A stretch of 64,000 nucleotides of DNA from Gigaspora rosea (taxonomy: Eukaryota; Glomeromycota; Glomeromycetes; Diversisporales; Gigasporaceae). This document shows positions 55,145 through 64,000 of the stretch, piece by piece; within the stretch, counting starts at the first letter, position 1, and every line of letters starts with the position of its first letter. The DNA lies in contig QKWP01000203.1 in assembly GCA_003550325.1 (NCBI GenBank), positions 35,218-99,217 of the forward strand, read 5' to 3'. A model generated the notes under the pieces. The model had not been told where the DNA came from. It saw nothing but the letters and a program-made list of their open reading frames with translations, and did not search any database. Both the position numbers and the translations under genes were made by a program.

Positions 55145-55935
55145 ATAGAGGTTGGAACTAGATATATCAACCCGGTTTCAAACCCGGGCCTACCCGAATT
55201 GTTAATTACCAATCCGGATAAGATTGGCACTAAAGCTATATTATTACCATATTTGGGGGTCGTCTAAAGCGGGGGCAAATTCATGTGATCACAGCCAATC
55301 AAATTACAGAATTTTGATGATCGCTGGCGAAGCAAAACAAGAAACAAAAACAAAAAACCTAAAAACTACAAAAAACGGCAGTCTAAACCTACCTCAGATA
55401 AGTTAAGTAAAAATATCGGGAAGGCAATTTTGCTTATATATAACTATTTAAAACCCAGCCTAACCCTAATATAAGATGGCCCTAATCCTAAAGTTAATTG
55501 AGAAAATTATTAAGAAATATGAGTTGCCCCCGCTTTAGATATCCCTCATATTTGGAATTAAGGATAAACAAATATATAAACAATATATTAGTAAATCTGT
55601 TTTAGGCCTAATAAAAAGTTTTTTTTGTACTAAGTAAATATTATTTTTTGATATAAGTAAAGTTGTAGAGCAGATTCTTGTGCATCTACTTGTAAAATTT
55701 CATTAAAATCAGACTAGTAGATAAGAATATATGAGTAAAAACGTCTTTAAAATTCTTTAAATCATATAAAAATATTATATATACAGACCTGATCCAGATT
55801 TTGTACTATCTTGTTTATATATTTGTTTTGCCCTAATTCTAAATATAGAAATATTGCTAATCTTATCTGGATTGGCAATTAATAAATGCGGGTCTAAATT
55901 TGAAGAATATTCGACTCAGGTGTGAACTCAAACCG
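55145..55935. mobile_element. AACCCGG-ended TIR element, interrupted
   Basis: TTACCAATCCGGATAAGATTGGC at the left and CTTATCTGGATTGGCAATTAA at the right are inverted; outer ends carry AACCCGGTTTCAAACCCG and CAAACCGG. TAAACAATATATTAG-like and TTGTTTATATATTTG pairs lie inside. It is split by 55257-55546. A related AACCGG cluster lies at 62985-63140. Confidence 0.6.
55248..55555. mobile_element. Mutator-like MITE, perfect 9-bp TSD
   Basis: The element 55257-55546 has ends GGGTCGTCTAAAGCGGGGGC and GCCCCCGCTTTAGATATCCCT. The 9-bp duplication CATATTTGG is perfect at 55248-55256 and 55547-55555. Same family architecture as 18848-19122, with a different body. The 60-codon frame 55224-55406 runs across its border and is not a gene. 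Confidence 0.85.
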
Positions 55936-56009
55936 GATGTATGAACACAACCAGTTAATAGTGGTGCAGACATTTCTCAAGGTAGTGACTATCCACGGCA
56001 TTACGACTA

Positions 56010-56235
56010 TGACGCAGAAGTTGTACTACCTCAAGGTCATATTGCCATTGGGTAGATGTCATAAGTGGTGTAGTATACCGTAAATGAGGAAATGTGATAG
56101 TGTGCCGTAAATGGGATAGTATGCTACAGAGACGTCATATGGACATGAATATGAACATGGACTGGACGTCCGTATCCATGTCCAAAGATGGAGCTAGTAA
56201 GTACGTACATACATACGTACGTGTAAATACTTCTA
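56010..56235. repeat. Short degenerate repeats
   Basis: GTGCCGTAAATGGGATAGT-like and ATGGACATGAATATGAACATGG units, then TACGTACATACATACG. The 60-codon frame 56094-56276 is derived from them. Confidence 0.5.
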
Positions 56236-56737
56236 TTTTTGTTATTTATATCTTTACAAAACTTCCCGGAATTTAGTTTGTAATGTGGTACATTAATTCT
56301 CAGATACTATGAACATATATGATTACTCATTATGATATCCGATATCAGAGGCTTCGAAATTGGGATTAACGTTGTAATTGGTTTTAAATACATAATTTTT
56401 AATTGATTTATTTATCGTTCTTAATTTTTAAAAAAAAAAATTATTTTTTTTCTTTATTTTTATATTTATTTATTTATTGTTCTTAAGTTTTAATTTTTAT
56501 TTACTATTTATCTTAATTTTTAGTTTATTTTTTTTATTTGTTTGATTTATTTATTTAATGTTTTTAATCTGAGTTTAATTCATTAACTACTTTTGTTATT
56601 TAGGCTATTCTCAAGTATTTTCAAGCGCCTCCCTCAATGTAATTGACCAGTAATTGAGGTGACGCTCAAATGCTACGATCAATTGAAATAAAGATTGCGA
56701 TCGATGCTTGAGCTATCTATTTTAATCGATTTCCATT

Positions 56738-57420
56738 ATGACTCCAAGAAAAAAAAAGGCGATTACCCAGTTATCTAAAAATTTAGCACCCAAGACTTTG
56801 ACGTTTGAAACTTTGCTTCCAGCATTCGTCCTCTTAACAACTTCACAAATAACGTATCATTGCAACAACAGCCATATTTGGCTATACAGTCATTGTAGCA
56901 ACAACCATATTCGCCAATGCAACTTTTGACTACCGTTTTTTTCTTTTTGTAGGTTTGAGCTTTACCTCCCCTTATTTCATAGACAATTATTTCACCAATA
57001 GCTTATTTAGCCGATATTATACAACTTTCAAATATTAACCCTAACTCTATATGATATCGACTAAATGAGCTTTCAGTGAAATAACTGTCGGTAAAGCAAG
57101 AAGTCTGGAACTAATACCAGTTAATATAATGGAGGTTAAATACTACCTAGAATTGAAAGCAATTCTTAAAGATAAGTAATAATTCTTTTTTCTTTGTTGT
57201 GTTTGCTTTTTTTTAGAGCTAATTTTTTCTCTTGCAAACTCAGACTTCGCCAAAGTATAAATTGGCAGTACGAAATGTAGATTGGACAATTTAGAAGTAT
57301 AAACTGGTTTTTAAGATAAGTACCAGTTTTTTTCATTATAGTTACCTTTTTTTCCAGCTTATACTAACCTTTCTTTCTTTTTGCAGGTTTAGCTTAGCCG
57401 AAACACGAATCAATACCGAG
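56738..57420 (+). other. Possible spliced transcription unit, unresolved
   Basis: ATG 56738 opens 'MTPRKKKAITQLSKNLAPKT' and 'LTFETLLPAFVLLTTSQ'. Three polypyrimidine-AG acceptor-like sites follow (about 56952, 57216, 57384); the last has a perfect TACTAAC branch site, CTTTCTTTCTTTTTGCAG, and a donor AAGATAA|GTACC about 70 bp upstream. Exon phases could not be joined into one convincing protein. Confidence 0.3.
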
Positions 57421-57559
57421 TAATAGAAATTAGATACGATTTAGAACGGGAAAAATAGATACGTATAAAAAAAAGACCCTTTAACGCTAGATAAAAGTCA
57501 GATTAGCCAATAATCCGTGTGTCTGGATATGTGGTAAACACGAACATTTTGATATGTTT

Positions 57560-57665
57560 GTGTTCAACTAAAATGTGCGATGTACGGCACTTATGTGGCA
57601 TATGTCACTTACACGGCATACGACACTTATATGGCATACGGCACTTGTACGACACACAACACTTC
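57560..57665. repeat. Minisatellite, 'GGCA(C/T)A(T/C)G.CACTTA' unit
   Basis: About five units of 18-20 bp give the overlapping His/Tyr-rich readings in all three frames; none is a gene. Confidence 0.7.
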
Positions 57666-57889
57666 TACTTATACAGCAAAGTGCCGTATTTGCTATGGTA
57701 GTTGTGCCGAGGGTAGCTACCCTCAAGATTTTAAATGTCTGCACCACTACCGGTTAAATATAAGATGAGATGAGTGATTATCAGTACTTAAATATCATTG
57801 GATTTTTGGAATTGAATGGGATTAGAGGTTGGAATCGGTCAAATTTTTTGTGATCGATCATTGATCGAACATGTACAAGATAAATCGAT

Positions 57890-58030
57890 CAATAATCGAT
57901 TATATGCTATGATCGGTCAAAATCGGTTGATCGGTCAAAATTGGTTGATCGGTCAAAATCGGTTGATCGGTCAAAATTGGTTGATTGGTCAAAATCGGTT
58001 GATTGATCATGATCGATCGTGTATTTTGAT
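57890..58030. repeat. Minisatellite, 20-bp GGTCAAAATCGGTTGATC unit
   Basis: Five to six units of GGTCAAAA(T)(C/T)GGTTGATC follow each other, giving a repeated 'IGQNRL' reading in the frame 57816-58037. It is embedded in GATCGATC-rich DNA, as is 62430-62885. Confidence 0.8.
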
Positions 58031-58199
58031 TGGTTGAATACTTAATCGGTCAAATTGTTAGATCAGTCATAATTTATGATTTTATATCATATTATCGCTA
58101 TAATCAAAGTTAGCTATTAATAATATTTATATTAACTAAAAACTCAGAGATCCCATCACTAAAAAAAATAAGTAGCTTTAAATAATTTAGAGAAAGTTA

Positions 58200-58870
58200 C
58201 AGACAAGGGCCCAAACTATCCTGTTCTCTATACTACCACTTATCCAATAACAATCCTTTCCCTAATAACAATCCTTTTCTGACACCACCCTTCCTGATAC
58301 TATTTTTTTAACACCATTTTTTTCTGACACCACCTTTTCCTGAAATTACCTTTTTCTAGCATTACCTTTCTCTAACACCAATTCTTTTCAAACACCATTC
58401 GTCCCCAATACCACCTTCACTAATACCCTCTTTTTAAATACCACTTATCCCCGACTCTTCTCTTTCCAATACTACCTTTCCCTTTCCCAACATCACTCTT
58501 TCCAAATACTATTCTTCCTAAACACCATTCTTCCCTGAACTACCCTTCCCCCGATACCTCTTTCCCAACATTACCTTTCTCCAATACTATCCCTTCCTAA
58601 TCTCACCACTCCTTCAATACTATCACTTTTCTGGCGCAAGTTTTTCTCTACAACCATTTCAACGCACTATCACCTTTTCTGATATATTTAAAAATAATTA
58701 TAAAATAAAAAAATTATTAAAAAAAAAATAAAATAAAATAAAAAATACCGTTTAATAAAAAAAAAACAATTAAAAAATCATATTTTAAATTAAAAAATAT
58801 TTTAAATTATTAATAAATCCAAAAAAAAAATTAAAAATGAAACAAAAAAAAAAATAAGAAAAGCCTGCTC
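58200..58870. repeat. CT-rich degenerate repeat and A-rich tract
   Basis: 58230-58640 consists of ACACCA(C/T)(C/T)(T/C)TTTCC-like units; 58680-58860 is A-rich. No coding frame. Confidence 0.6.
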
Positions 58871-59136
58871 AATACGTAAGTATTGAGGCAAATTTTGTCT
58901 TGAATCAACTCGAATTCGGACATGTGATAGACCATTTATGGCCACATGTTCAATCGATTGATTGATCAAGTGATAATCAAGAGAAAGTATGAGAGTATAG
59001 TAATCGTTTGTAATTGTTTAAAATATATTTTAGTACTGTAAGTAGGGTAGACTTTTTTCTTCCGTGAACCCGATATTTGTTCTGGTTACATCAACTCTCT
59101 TCTCCTACTTAGTATGTTTCCAAAATGGCCTGTCGG

Positions 59137-59849
59137 GATGATAGCAGGGATAGTAAATGACCTGGTCATTTTTCAATTTTTCAGATGAACTCAAAGTGAC
59201 CGGTCATTTGAGGTTATTCAAATTTTGGGTCATTTGGAAATGACTCGTGACCTAATGACTAGGGTCATTTCCAAATGACTGGGTCATTTGGTCATTAGGT
59301 CATTTTGCATAGAGTTGACATCCTAACAACCACAAAAAACTTGTATAATGCATGTTTTAAATGTTTGCATCATTTTTTGTTATTAATTAATATGCCATTT
59401 GTAAATTCGAAAATGATTTACATCATTTTGTAATCGGTAAATTATTATTTACAAACTTTTTTTTTTTAAAAAAAAAGTAAATTTATTATTTTTTGTCTAG
59501 TGTATTTTTTAATCACTTCATATGATTTGATTGGAATATCGCTTTACAACAGGTATGGAAATGATCCAATCATTTAGCCAAGGCAATCATTTATCAAATG
59601 ATGACCAGTCACTTGGGGTCATCAGTTATTATCATATATAATAATTTTTATTAGCAACGTTTCATTTTACGGAGAACAATAATCAATTTTGATTGGCTAA
59701 AAGTATTGGCAGATTGAAATGAGACGAGAAGTACTTGTCTCTTAAATGACCTTCTTAAATCATTTGGGCCATGAAATGACCAATGACTGGTTATTTGTCA
59801 TTTGAGTCATTTGGGTCATCTAAAGTCATTTACCATCCCTGGATAACAG
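59137..59849. mobile_element. hAT-like element, CAGGGAT termini
   Basis: The element 59145-59841 begins CAGGGATAGTAAATGACC and ends AAGTCATTTACCATCCCTG. It has AAATGACC/GGTCATTT-rich ends like 27156-28528. Flanks GATGATAG and GATAACAG match at 6 of 8 positions, consistent with an aged 8-bp duplication. No transposase. Confidence 0.7.
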
Positions 59850-60150
59850 TCATATAGATAATGAGGGTTAGATGGCTTATGATTAAGACGTCAGTTATTC
59901 ATATAGAAGTGAAAGCATTTTACAACTTGTCGGGATGACAGTTAGTTGTACAAAGTAATACAACCTATGACCTATCAGTACGACAGTCAAAGAAAAAATT
60001 ACACGATGCTAGAAAGCTACGTAGTTTGTTGCTCGATTAGCAGAAGAATAACATTCATTTGTATTTTCATAGTATAACCCAGAAATGAAAGATAAAACAA
60101 TCAAAAATAAAAAAATTAAATTTTTTCTTTAAAAAAAAAAATCGTACATA

Positions 60151-60251
60151 AATTTTGCCGGCCAATCAAGTTTTAAGTCACATAATATAAGTTTGTAAAT
60201 TTGAGTTACAAACTTTACATGTGATTTTAAAATTTATTGGCCGGCAAAATC
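60151..60251. mobile_element. Palindromic MITE with TTTTGCCGGCCAAT ends
   Basis: AATTTTGCCGGCCAATCAAG and TTATTGGCCGGCAAAAT are inverted, as are AAGTTTGTAAATTT and AGTTACAAACTT-type inner parts; about 100 bp in total. Confidence 0.7.
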
Positions 60252-60287
60252 TTTGATTTTTTTTTGTTTGATTTTAATCTTATTAAT

Positions 60288-60385
60288 TTAAACTGTTATT
60301 TTTTTTATTTAATGATTCTTTTTTTTTTGTTTTTTTTTTTTTTTAAACTGTTATTTTTTTTATTTAATGATTCTTTTTTTTAAAT
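60288..60385. repeat. Short direct duplication in T-rich DNA
   Basis: AAACTGTTATTTTTTTTATTTAATGATTCTT occurs twice (about 60290 and 60345) separated by a T run. Confidence 0.6.
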
Positions 60386-60494
60386 TAATATTTATATAAA
60401 TGTTTATTTATTTTTATTTAAACGATTTTATTTTTTTAATAACTTATTTTATTATTAATATATTTAAATGTGACGAAATAATTAATGTGATGAG

Positions 60495-60797
60495 AATAGC
60501 GAATAGTGTTCCTCAAATTCAAATCAAATTAAATATTGGATCAATTTGAATTTGATCAAATCAAATTGACCCTGATTTAAATTTGATTTGATTCAAATAT
60601 TTGAATTTGAATTTGATTTGAATTTGAATTTTTAATAGTAATTTTCAAATCAAATCAAATATTTGTCAAATCAAATCAAATTTGGCTATATTTGAATTTG
60701 ATCAAATCAAATATAGTCAAATTTGAATTTGAATTTGATCAAATATTTGATTCAAATATTTGAAGATCAAATCAAATTGCGGAACCCTAATAGCGAA
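60495..60797. mobile_element. Palindromic GGGTTCC MITE, copy with 9-bp TSD
   Basis: The element 60504-60788 is the close relative of 29369-29654 with ends TAGTGTTCC and GGAACCCT. The perfect duplication AATAGCGAA lies at 60495-60503 and 60789-60797, which fits a Mutator-like 9-bp target. Confidence 0.8.
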
Positions 60798-61199
60798 GGT
60801 TTTTGAAAGGTGATTGCAGGGAAGTGTTTGTAGTGAGGAAGTGGTAGTATTGCAGAAGTAGTAATGTCAGAGAACAGGTGAGTTTAGAGAAGGAGATGTT
60901 GTTGGAAGGAAAGTTGTTGGGAAAAGGGAAGGTTGTTAAAGGAAGAGAAGGTTGTCGGAAGGATATTATCAGAGGGGTTGTATTTGTCGGAAACAATGGT
61001 TATCAGAATAGTTGAATTGTTGAGAAAGTAACTTCAATTAAATGATTGTGGGCTAAATAGTTGTGTCGAAAATGAGAAAATGATTATTAGATAAATAGTC
61101 GTTAAGTTGATTATTGTATCGAGAAGGGTTTGTCAGAGAAACAGTTATTAAAAAGAGATTGTTGGGAAAATAGTAGTGTTATAGAACGATAGTTTATTA

Positions 61200-61290
61200 T
61201 ATTACCTTATTATTTTATTATTTTATTTTTATTATTATATTTTATTATTATATTGTATTATATTATTATCTTGAGAAGTTAGAATAGTTA
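61200..61290. repeat. (TTAT)n/(TTATTA)n microsatellite
   Basis: TTATTATTTTATTATTTTATT-like runs directly before the minisatellite at 61297. Confidence 0.7.
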
Positions 61291-61296
61291 ATACCG

Positions 61297-61520
61297 CTTA
61301 TAATGCTTATACCGATTATAACGCTTATAACGATTATAACACTTATAACGATTATCACGCTTATAATGCTTATGACGCTTATAGCGCTTATACCGCTTAT
61401 GACGCTTATGACGCTTATAGCGCTTATACCGCTTATAACGCTTATACCGTTTATAACGCTTATGTTGCTCTTGTAGATTATAGTGTTTATCATTGTAAAT
61501 CAACGCTTATAACGCTTATT
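61297..61520. repeat. Minisatellite, 9-bp CGCTTATAA/G unit
   Basis: More than twenty units of (C/T)GCTTATA(A/C/G) and CGATTATAA in tandem give antisense 'YKRYKR' and 'ISVISG' readings in two frames. These are repeat artefacts. Confidence 0.9.
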
Positions 61521-62430
61521 CTAAATTGTATTTAAAGACACAAAATTTCTCTTAGTCAAACTAGACCAAGACACCCCACTTCTCCTTCTATTTATTATAC
61601 ATCTTGTACTGGGATTTCTTAGGAACAGAAACCTAAAGATAGCCCTATCTTAGATTATTAATAAAGAAACTATTTATCTTAACAACACCAAGTTTATTAT
61701 CAAGTAATAGTAAAATCGATAATTCCTCATTGAATACTATACTGAACTGCCCTTAGAGAAGAGTATAATTTCTTACAGACTAAGGAATTATACCTACCTC
61801 TTGGACAATGCTATAAACTGATAAAGGATCCCTGTAGCCGTGTCGTTGTTATAGTAAGGTGTAAAAGAAGGCCTCACTACTGTAACAGTAGTTATTGGGA
61901 AATAGTTGTATCTGGGAAGTGTTGATATCGGGAAAGTGGTTGTTAAAGAATTGGTTACCTGACCTTGAAAGTGTATCATGCTAGTTGGTTTATGTTAAAT
62001 TAAGCATAAGACAGATTTAGATTTGTCTTATGTTTTATGTATAAACTTAGTTTTGGAAAAGTTTTAAAATTTTGATATAGTTTCAGAATTTCGATAGAGT
62101 GTTGAAGTTTCGGTTTTGGTCATTAGCCCAAAGTAGTTTCGGGCAGCATCATTAACCATGGCCCAGGTCTATGATGCAGGGTGATTGATGAGTAATTTTA
62201 AGATATTAATGATGGGGTTGATGTATTTAAGTGTTCGGCAAGTATGTTGTATTGAATAAGGAATAGTGTTTAAGTAAGTATTAGTTACAAGGAGTAGTTA
62301 TTTAAGAAGTATAAAGTTGGGAATTGTTCTACCTCTTTTGTCTTTGCTGTTAGCTTGACGCAAGTCTAGCCTTGTTGTTAAGTACTCACCTTGAGGTGGG
62401 ATTCTTTGTGGATACGGTACTAAATGATGA
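61521..62430. other. Unclassified, less AT-rich sequence
   Basis: No frame with a recognisable domain; a 61-codon minus frame (61794-61979) is not supported. GTCTTATGTTTTATG-like and AGACAGATTTAGATTTGTCTTA palindromic words lie near 62010. Confidence 0.35.
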
Positions 62431-62885
62431 TCAGTTATGATCGATTATTTATAAAATGTTCAAAGTTTGATCGATTGAATTCCAATTGATTAAAAATTAT
62501 TGATCGATCAAAATCAAACAATAATTTGTACAATTATATGACTGATTATATGATCGATTATTATTATTATAACACTTTTTTTTATAAGTATCTCTGATAA
62601 GCTACATAAATTTTGCTTACTAGCAAAGACAATTAACATATAAAAACAATAATCTTACACTATTTCATGCACAAACTTTTTGAAATCGATTATATCAAAT
62701 TCGAATCTCTAATTGTAATCGATTAAACTTTATGATCGATCATAGCCTTTTAATCGATTATAATCAATCAAATTGCTATGATCGATCATTGGGTTTGATT
62801 GATCATGATCGATTAACAAATTTCATGATCGATCATGACCGATTTGACCAAGCAATCGATCATACTATGATCGATTTCAATCTCT
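62430..62885. repeat. GATCGAT-rich cluster
   Basis: About twenty TGATCGATTA / GATCGATCA words are crowded together with a palindromic tendency. Related to the array at 57890-58030; probably ends of one element family. Confidence 0.5.
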
Positions 62886-63229
62886 AAATGGGATATGCGA
62901 ATTTACACCTATGTTTTGTACTTTTTTTTTGTTTAAAATTTACACCTTTTTTTCATGTATTTGCAATACTTTTTTTGATATTAACCGGATTGTATAATAA
63001 ATCCGGTTTTAGTTTTAAATTCGGTTTTATTTTATAAATTGTATAACCGGTTGCGTACCAAATCCGGGTTCAACCTGAGTTGATTTTTTCAAATATAGTA
63101 CAACAGGTTTTTAGAAATAAAACCGGTTCCAAACTCTAGTATATCAGTTAATTATATATACGTAATCTTACGTAAGTTATTGCTGTAATATTTCAAAAAT
63201 TTTATGATACAATGCGAAATAAAAAAATG

Positions 63230-63430
63230 ACCCTTTGGGGGTTGCAGGATCGCAGGAGTAATATTTTTGTATATTTTGTGATGTTTTCGCATTGTTTTGC
63301 AACATTTTGCAAATTTTCGCAAATTTTCAAAATTTTTTAAAAAATAAATAAACGATATACATATTCACATAATCATGCTTTTATACAGAGTTTCGCAATA
63401 TTTCGCACGGTTTCACAATTTATTATAAAA
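63230..63430. repeat. TTTCGCAA(T)ATTT-type degenerate repeat
   Basis: TTTTGCAACATTTTGCAAAT, TTTCGCAAATTTTC and TTTCGCAATATTTCGCACGG recur over 200 bp. No gene. Confidence 0.5.
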
Positions 63431-64000
63431 TTTTTATTTTTTTACTTATTATTATTATATATTATATTTTACATTTATTAAATATATTTTTTTAATTAAT
63501 GGATTGGATTTACCCTTTTGTACGAAATATAGTACATTTTAAAAAATGCATTAAAAATTTAAAAAAATTAATAGCTTAATTTTTTTTATATACAAAAATC
63601 TAATAAGTATTCAAAAATAGTTTAGCAGTATTGTTTTTTAAATTAATAATAAAATTTTTATAAAAAAATTTTTTTTATATATTGTATTTTTTGTGATTTC
63701 TAATGTACTAGATTTCGTACATTTGTAAAGTCAGTTATAATTATAATTTATTAATATATTTGGCAAATTAAAAGTTTTAATAAATAAAAAATTGTATAGG
63801 CTTGTTATAAAAAAAATATTATTATTAGTTATATTATAAAAATTATTACTTATATTATAAGCTTTTTTTGAAAATTTTTACAAATTATTACTTTACATAG
63901 TAAGCCATATGAGTTTAGCTAGAGTTTAAAAAATTTTTTGCTAATTAAATTTTCTAAATTCTTAATCAAAATTATAAATATTTATTATCTAATTTCAATT
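63431..64000. other. AT-rich end of window, no gene seen
   Basis: Only A/T runs; nothing supported. Confidence 0.5.

Noticed and set aside
57519..57768. His/Tyr-rich ORFs in three frames
   Set aside because: Generated by an 18-20 bp minisatellite.
61266..61503. ORFs with 'YKRYKR' and 'ISVISG' repeats
   Set aside because: Two frames of a 9-bp minisatellite; frame openness follows from the repeat period.
61297..61520. CRISPR array
   Set aside because: Units are 9 bp with no unique spacers; no cas-like gene, and the context is eukaryotic.

Overview
The window looks like nuclear DNA of a repeat-rich, very A+T-rich eukaryote, most likely an early-diverging fungus and plausibly an arbuscular mycorrhizal one (Glomeromycotina). 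The reasons are: decayed Sel1-repeat genes with the 'GIGVEKDE.KAF.YYQKSAEMG' pattern that is hugely expanded in those fungi; short introns of about 80 bp with GTAAGY donors and CTAAC branch sites; tRNA-headed SINEs with poly(A) tails; and dense hAT-like and Mutator-like miniature elements. No rRNA gene, CRISPR array or canonical tRNA gene was seen. This is an inference from sequence character, not a database match.

Intact host genes are few. The only complete, clearly recognisable protein is a stand-alone CinA/PncC-type nicotinamide-nucleotide amidase (39640-40149, minus). Short exons that ORF calling misses suggest two multi-exon membrane-protein genes on the minus strand (38316-38831 and 46938-47338) and a small plus-strand ORF (37879-38034). 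Sel1-repeat pseudogenes lie at 5050-6338 and 48280-48860. A decayed hAT transposase with recognisable start, middle and C-terminal dimerisation motif spans 29306-32613; it is interrupted by a palindromic MITE and a second insertion.

The most interesting region is 12240-16880. It holds a decayed gene for a CRESS-type rolling-circle replication initiator (HUH endonuclease plus superfamily-3 helicase), followed by an acidic tail, a second broken unknown gene and two related unknown reading frames. Upstream are TGCGCAG iterons, a perfect palindrome and a CAGTATTAC nonamer; downstream are tandem repeats and a hairpin. Several in-frame TGA codons fall where tryptophan is expected, one of them in the KWW stretch before Walker B. 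This suggests descent from a replicon that reads TGA as Trp (genetic code 4: Mycoplasma-related endobacteria of these fungi, or fungal mitochondria), integrated into the nuclear genome and decaying. Two more unknown AT-rich reading frames follow at 19977-21106.

The rest is a layered repeat landscape. Region by region: MITEs at 0.3-4 kb; Sel1 pseudogene at 5-6.3 kb; a minisatellite split by a tRNA-headed SINE at 6.7-8.7 kb; a foldback element at 9-9.6 kb; a repeat split by a second SINE family at 10.1-11.2 kb; the replicon remnant at 12.2-16.9 kb; Mutator-like TIR elements at 17-19.1 kb; nested hAT-like elements at 22-33.7 kb; MITEs and the host genes at 34.8-47.7 kb; and further nested MITEs, a truncated SINE and several minisatellites at 48-64 kb. 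In many cases target-site duplications are visible and allow the insertion order to be read directly.
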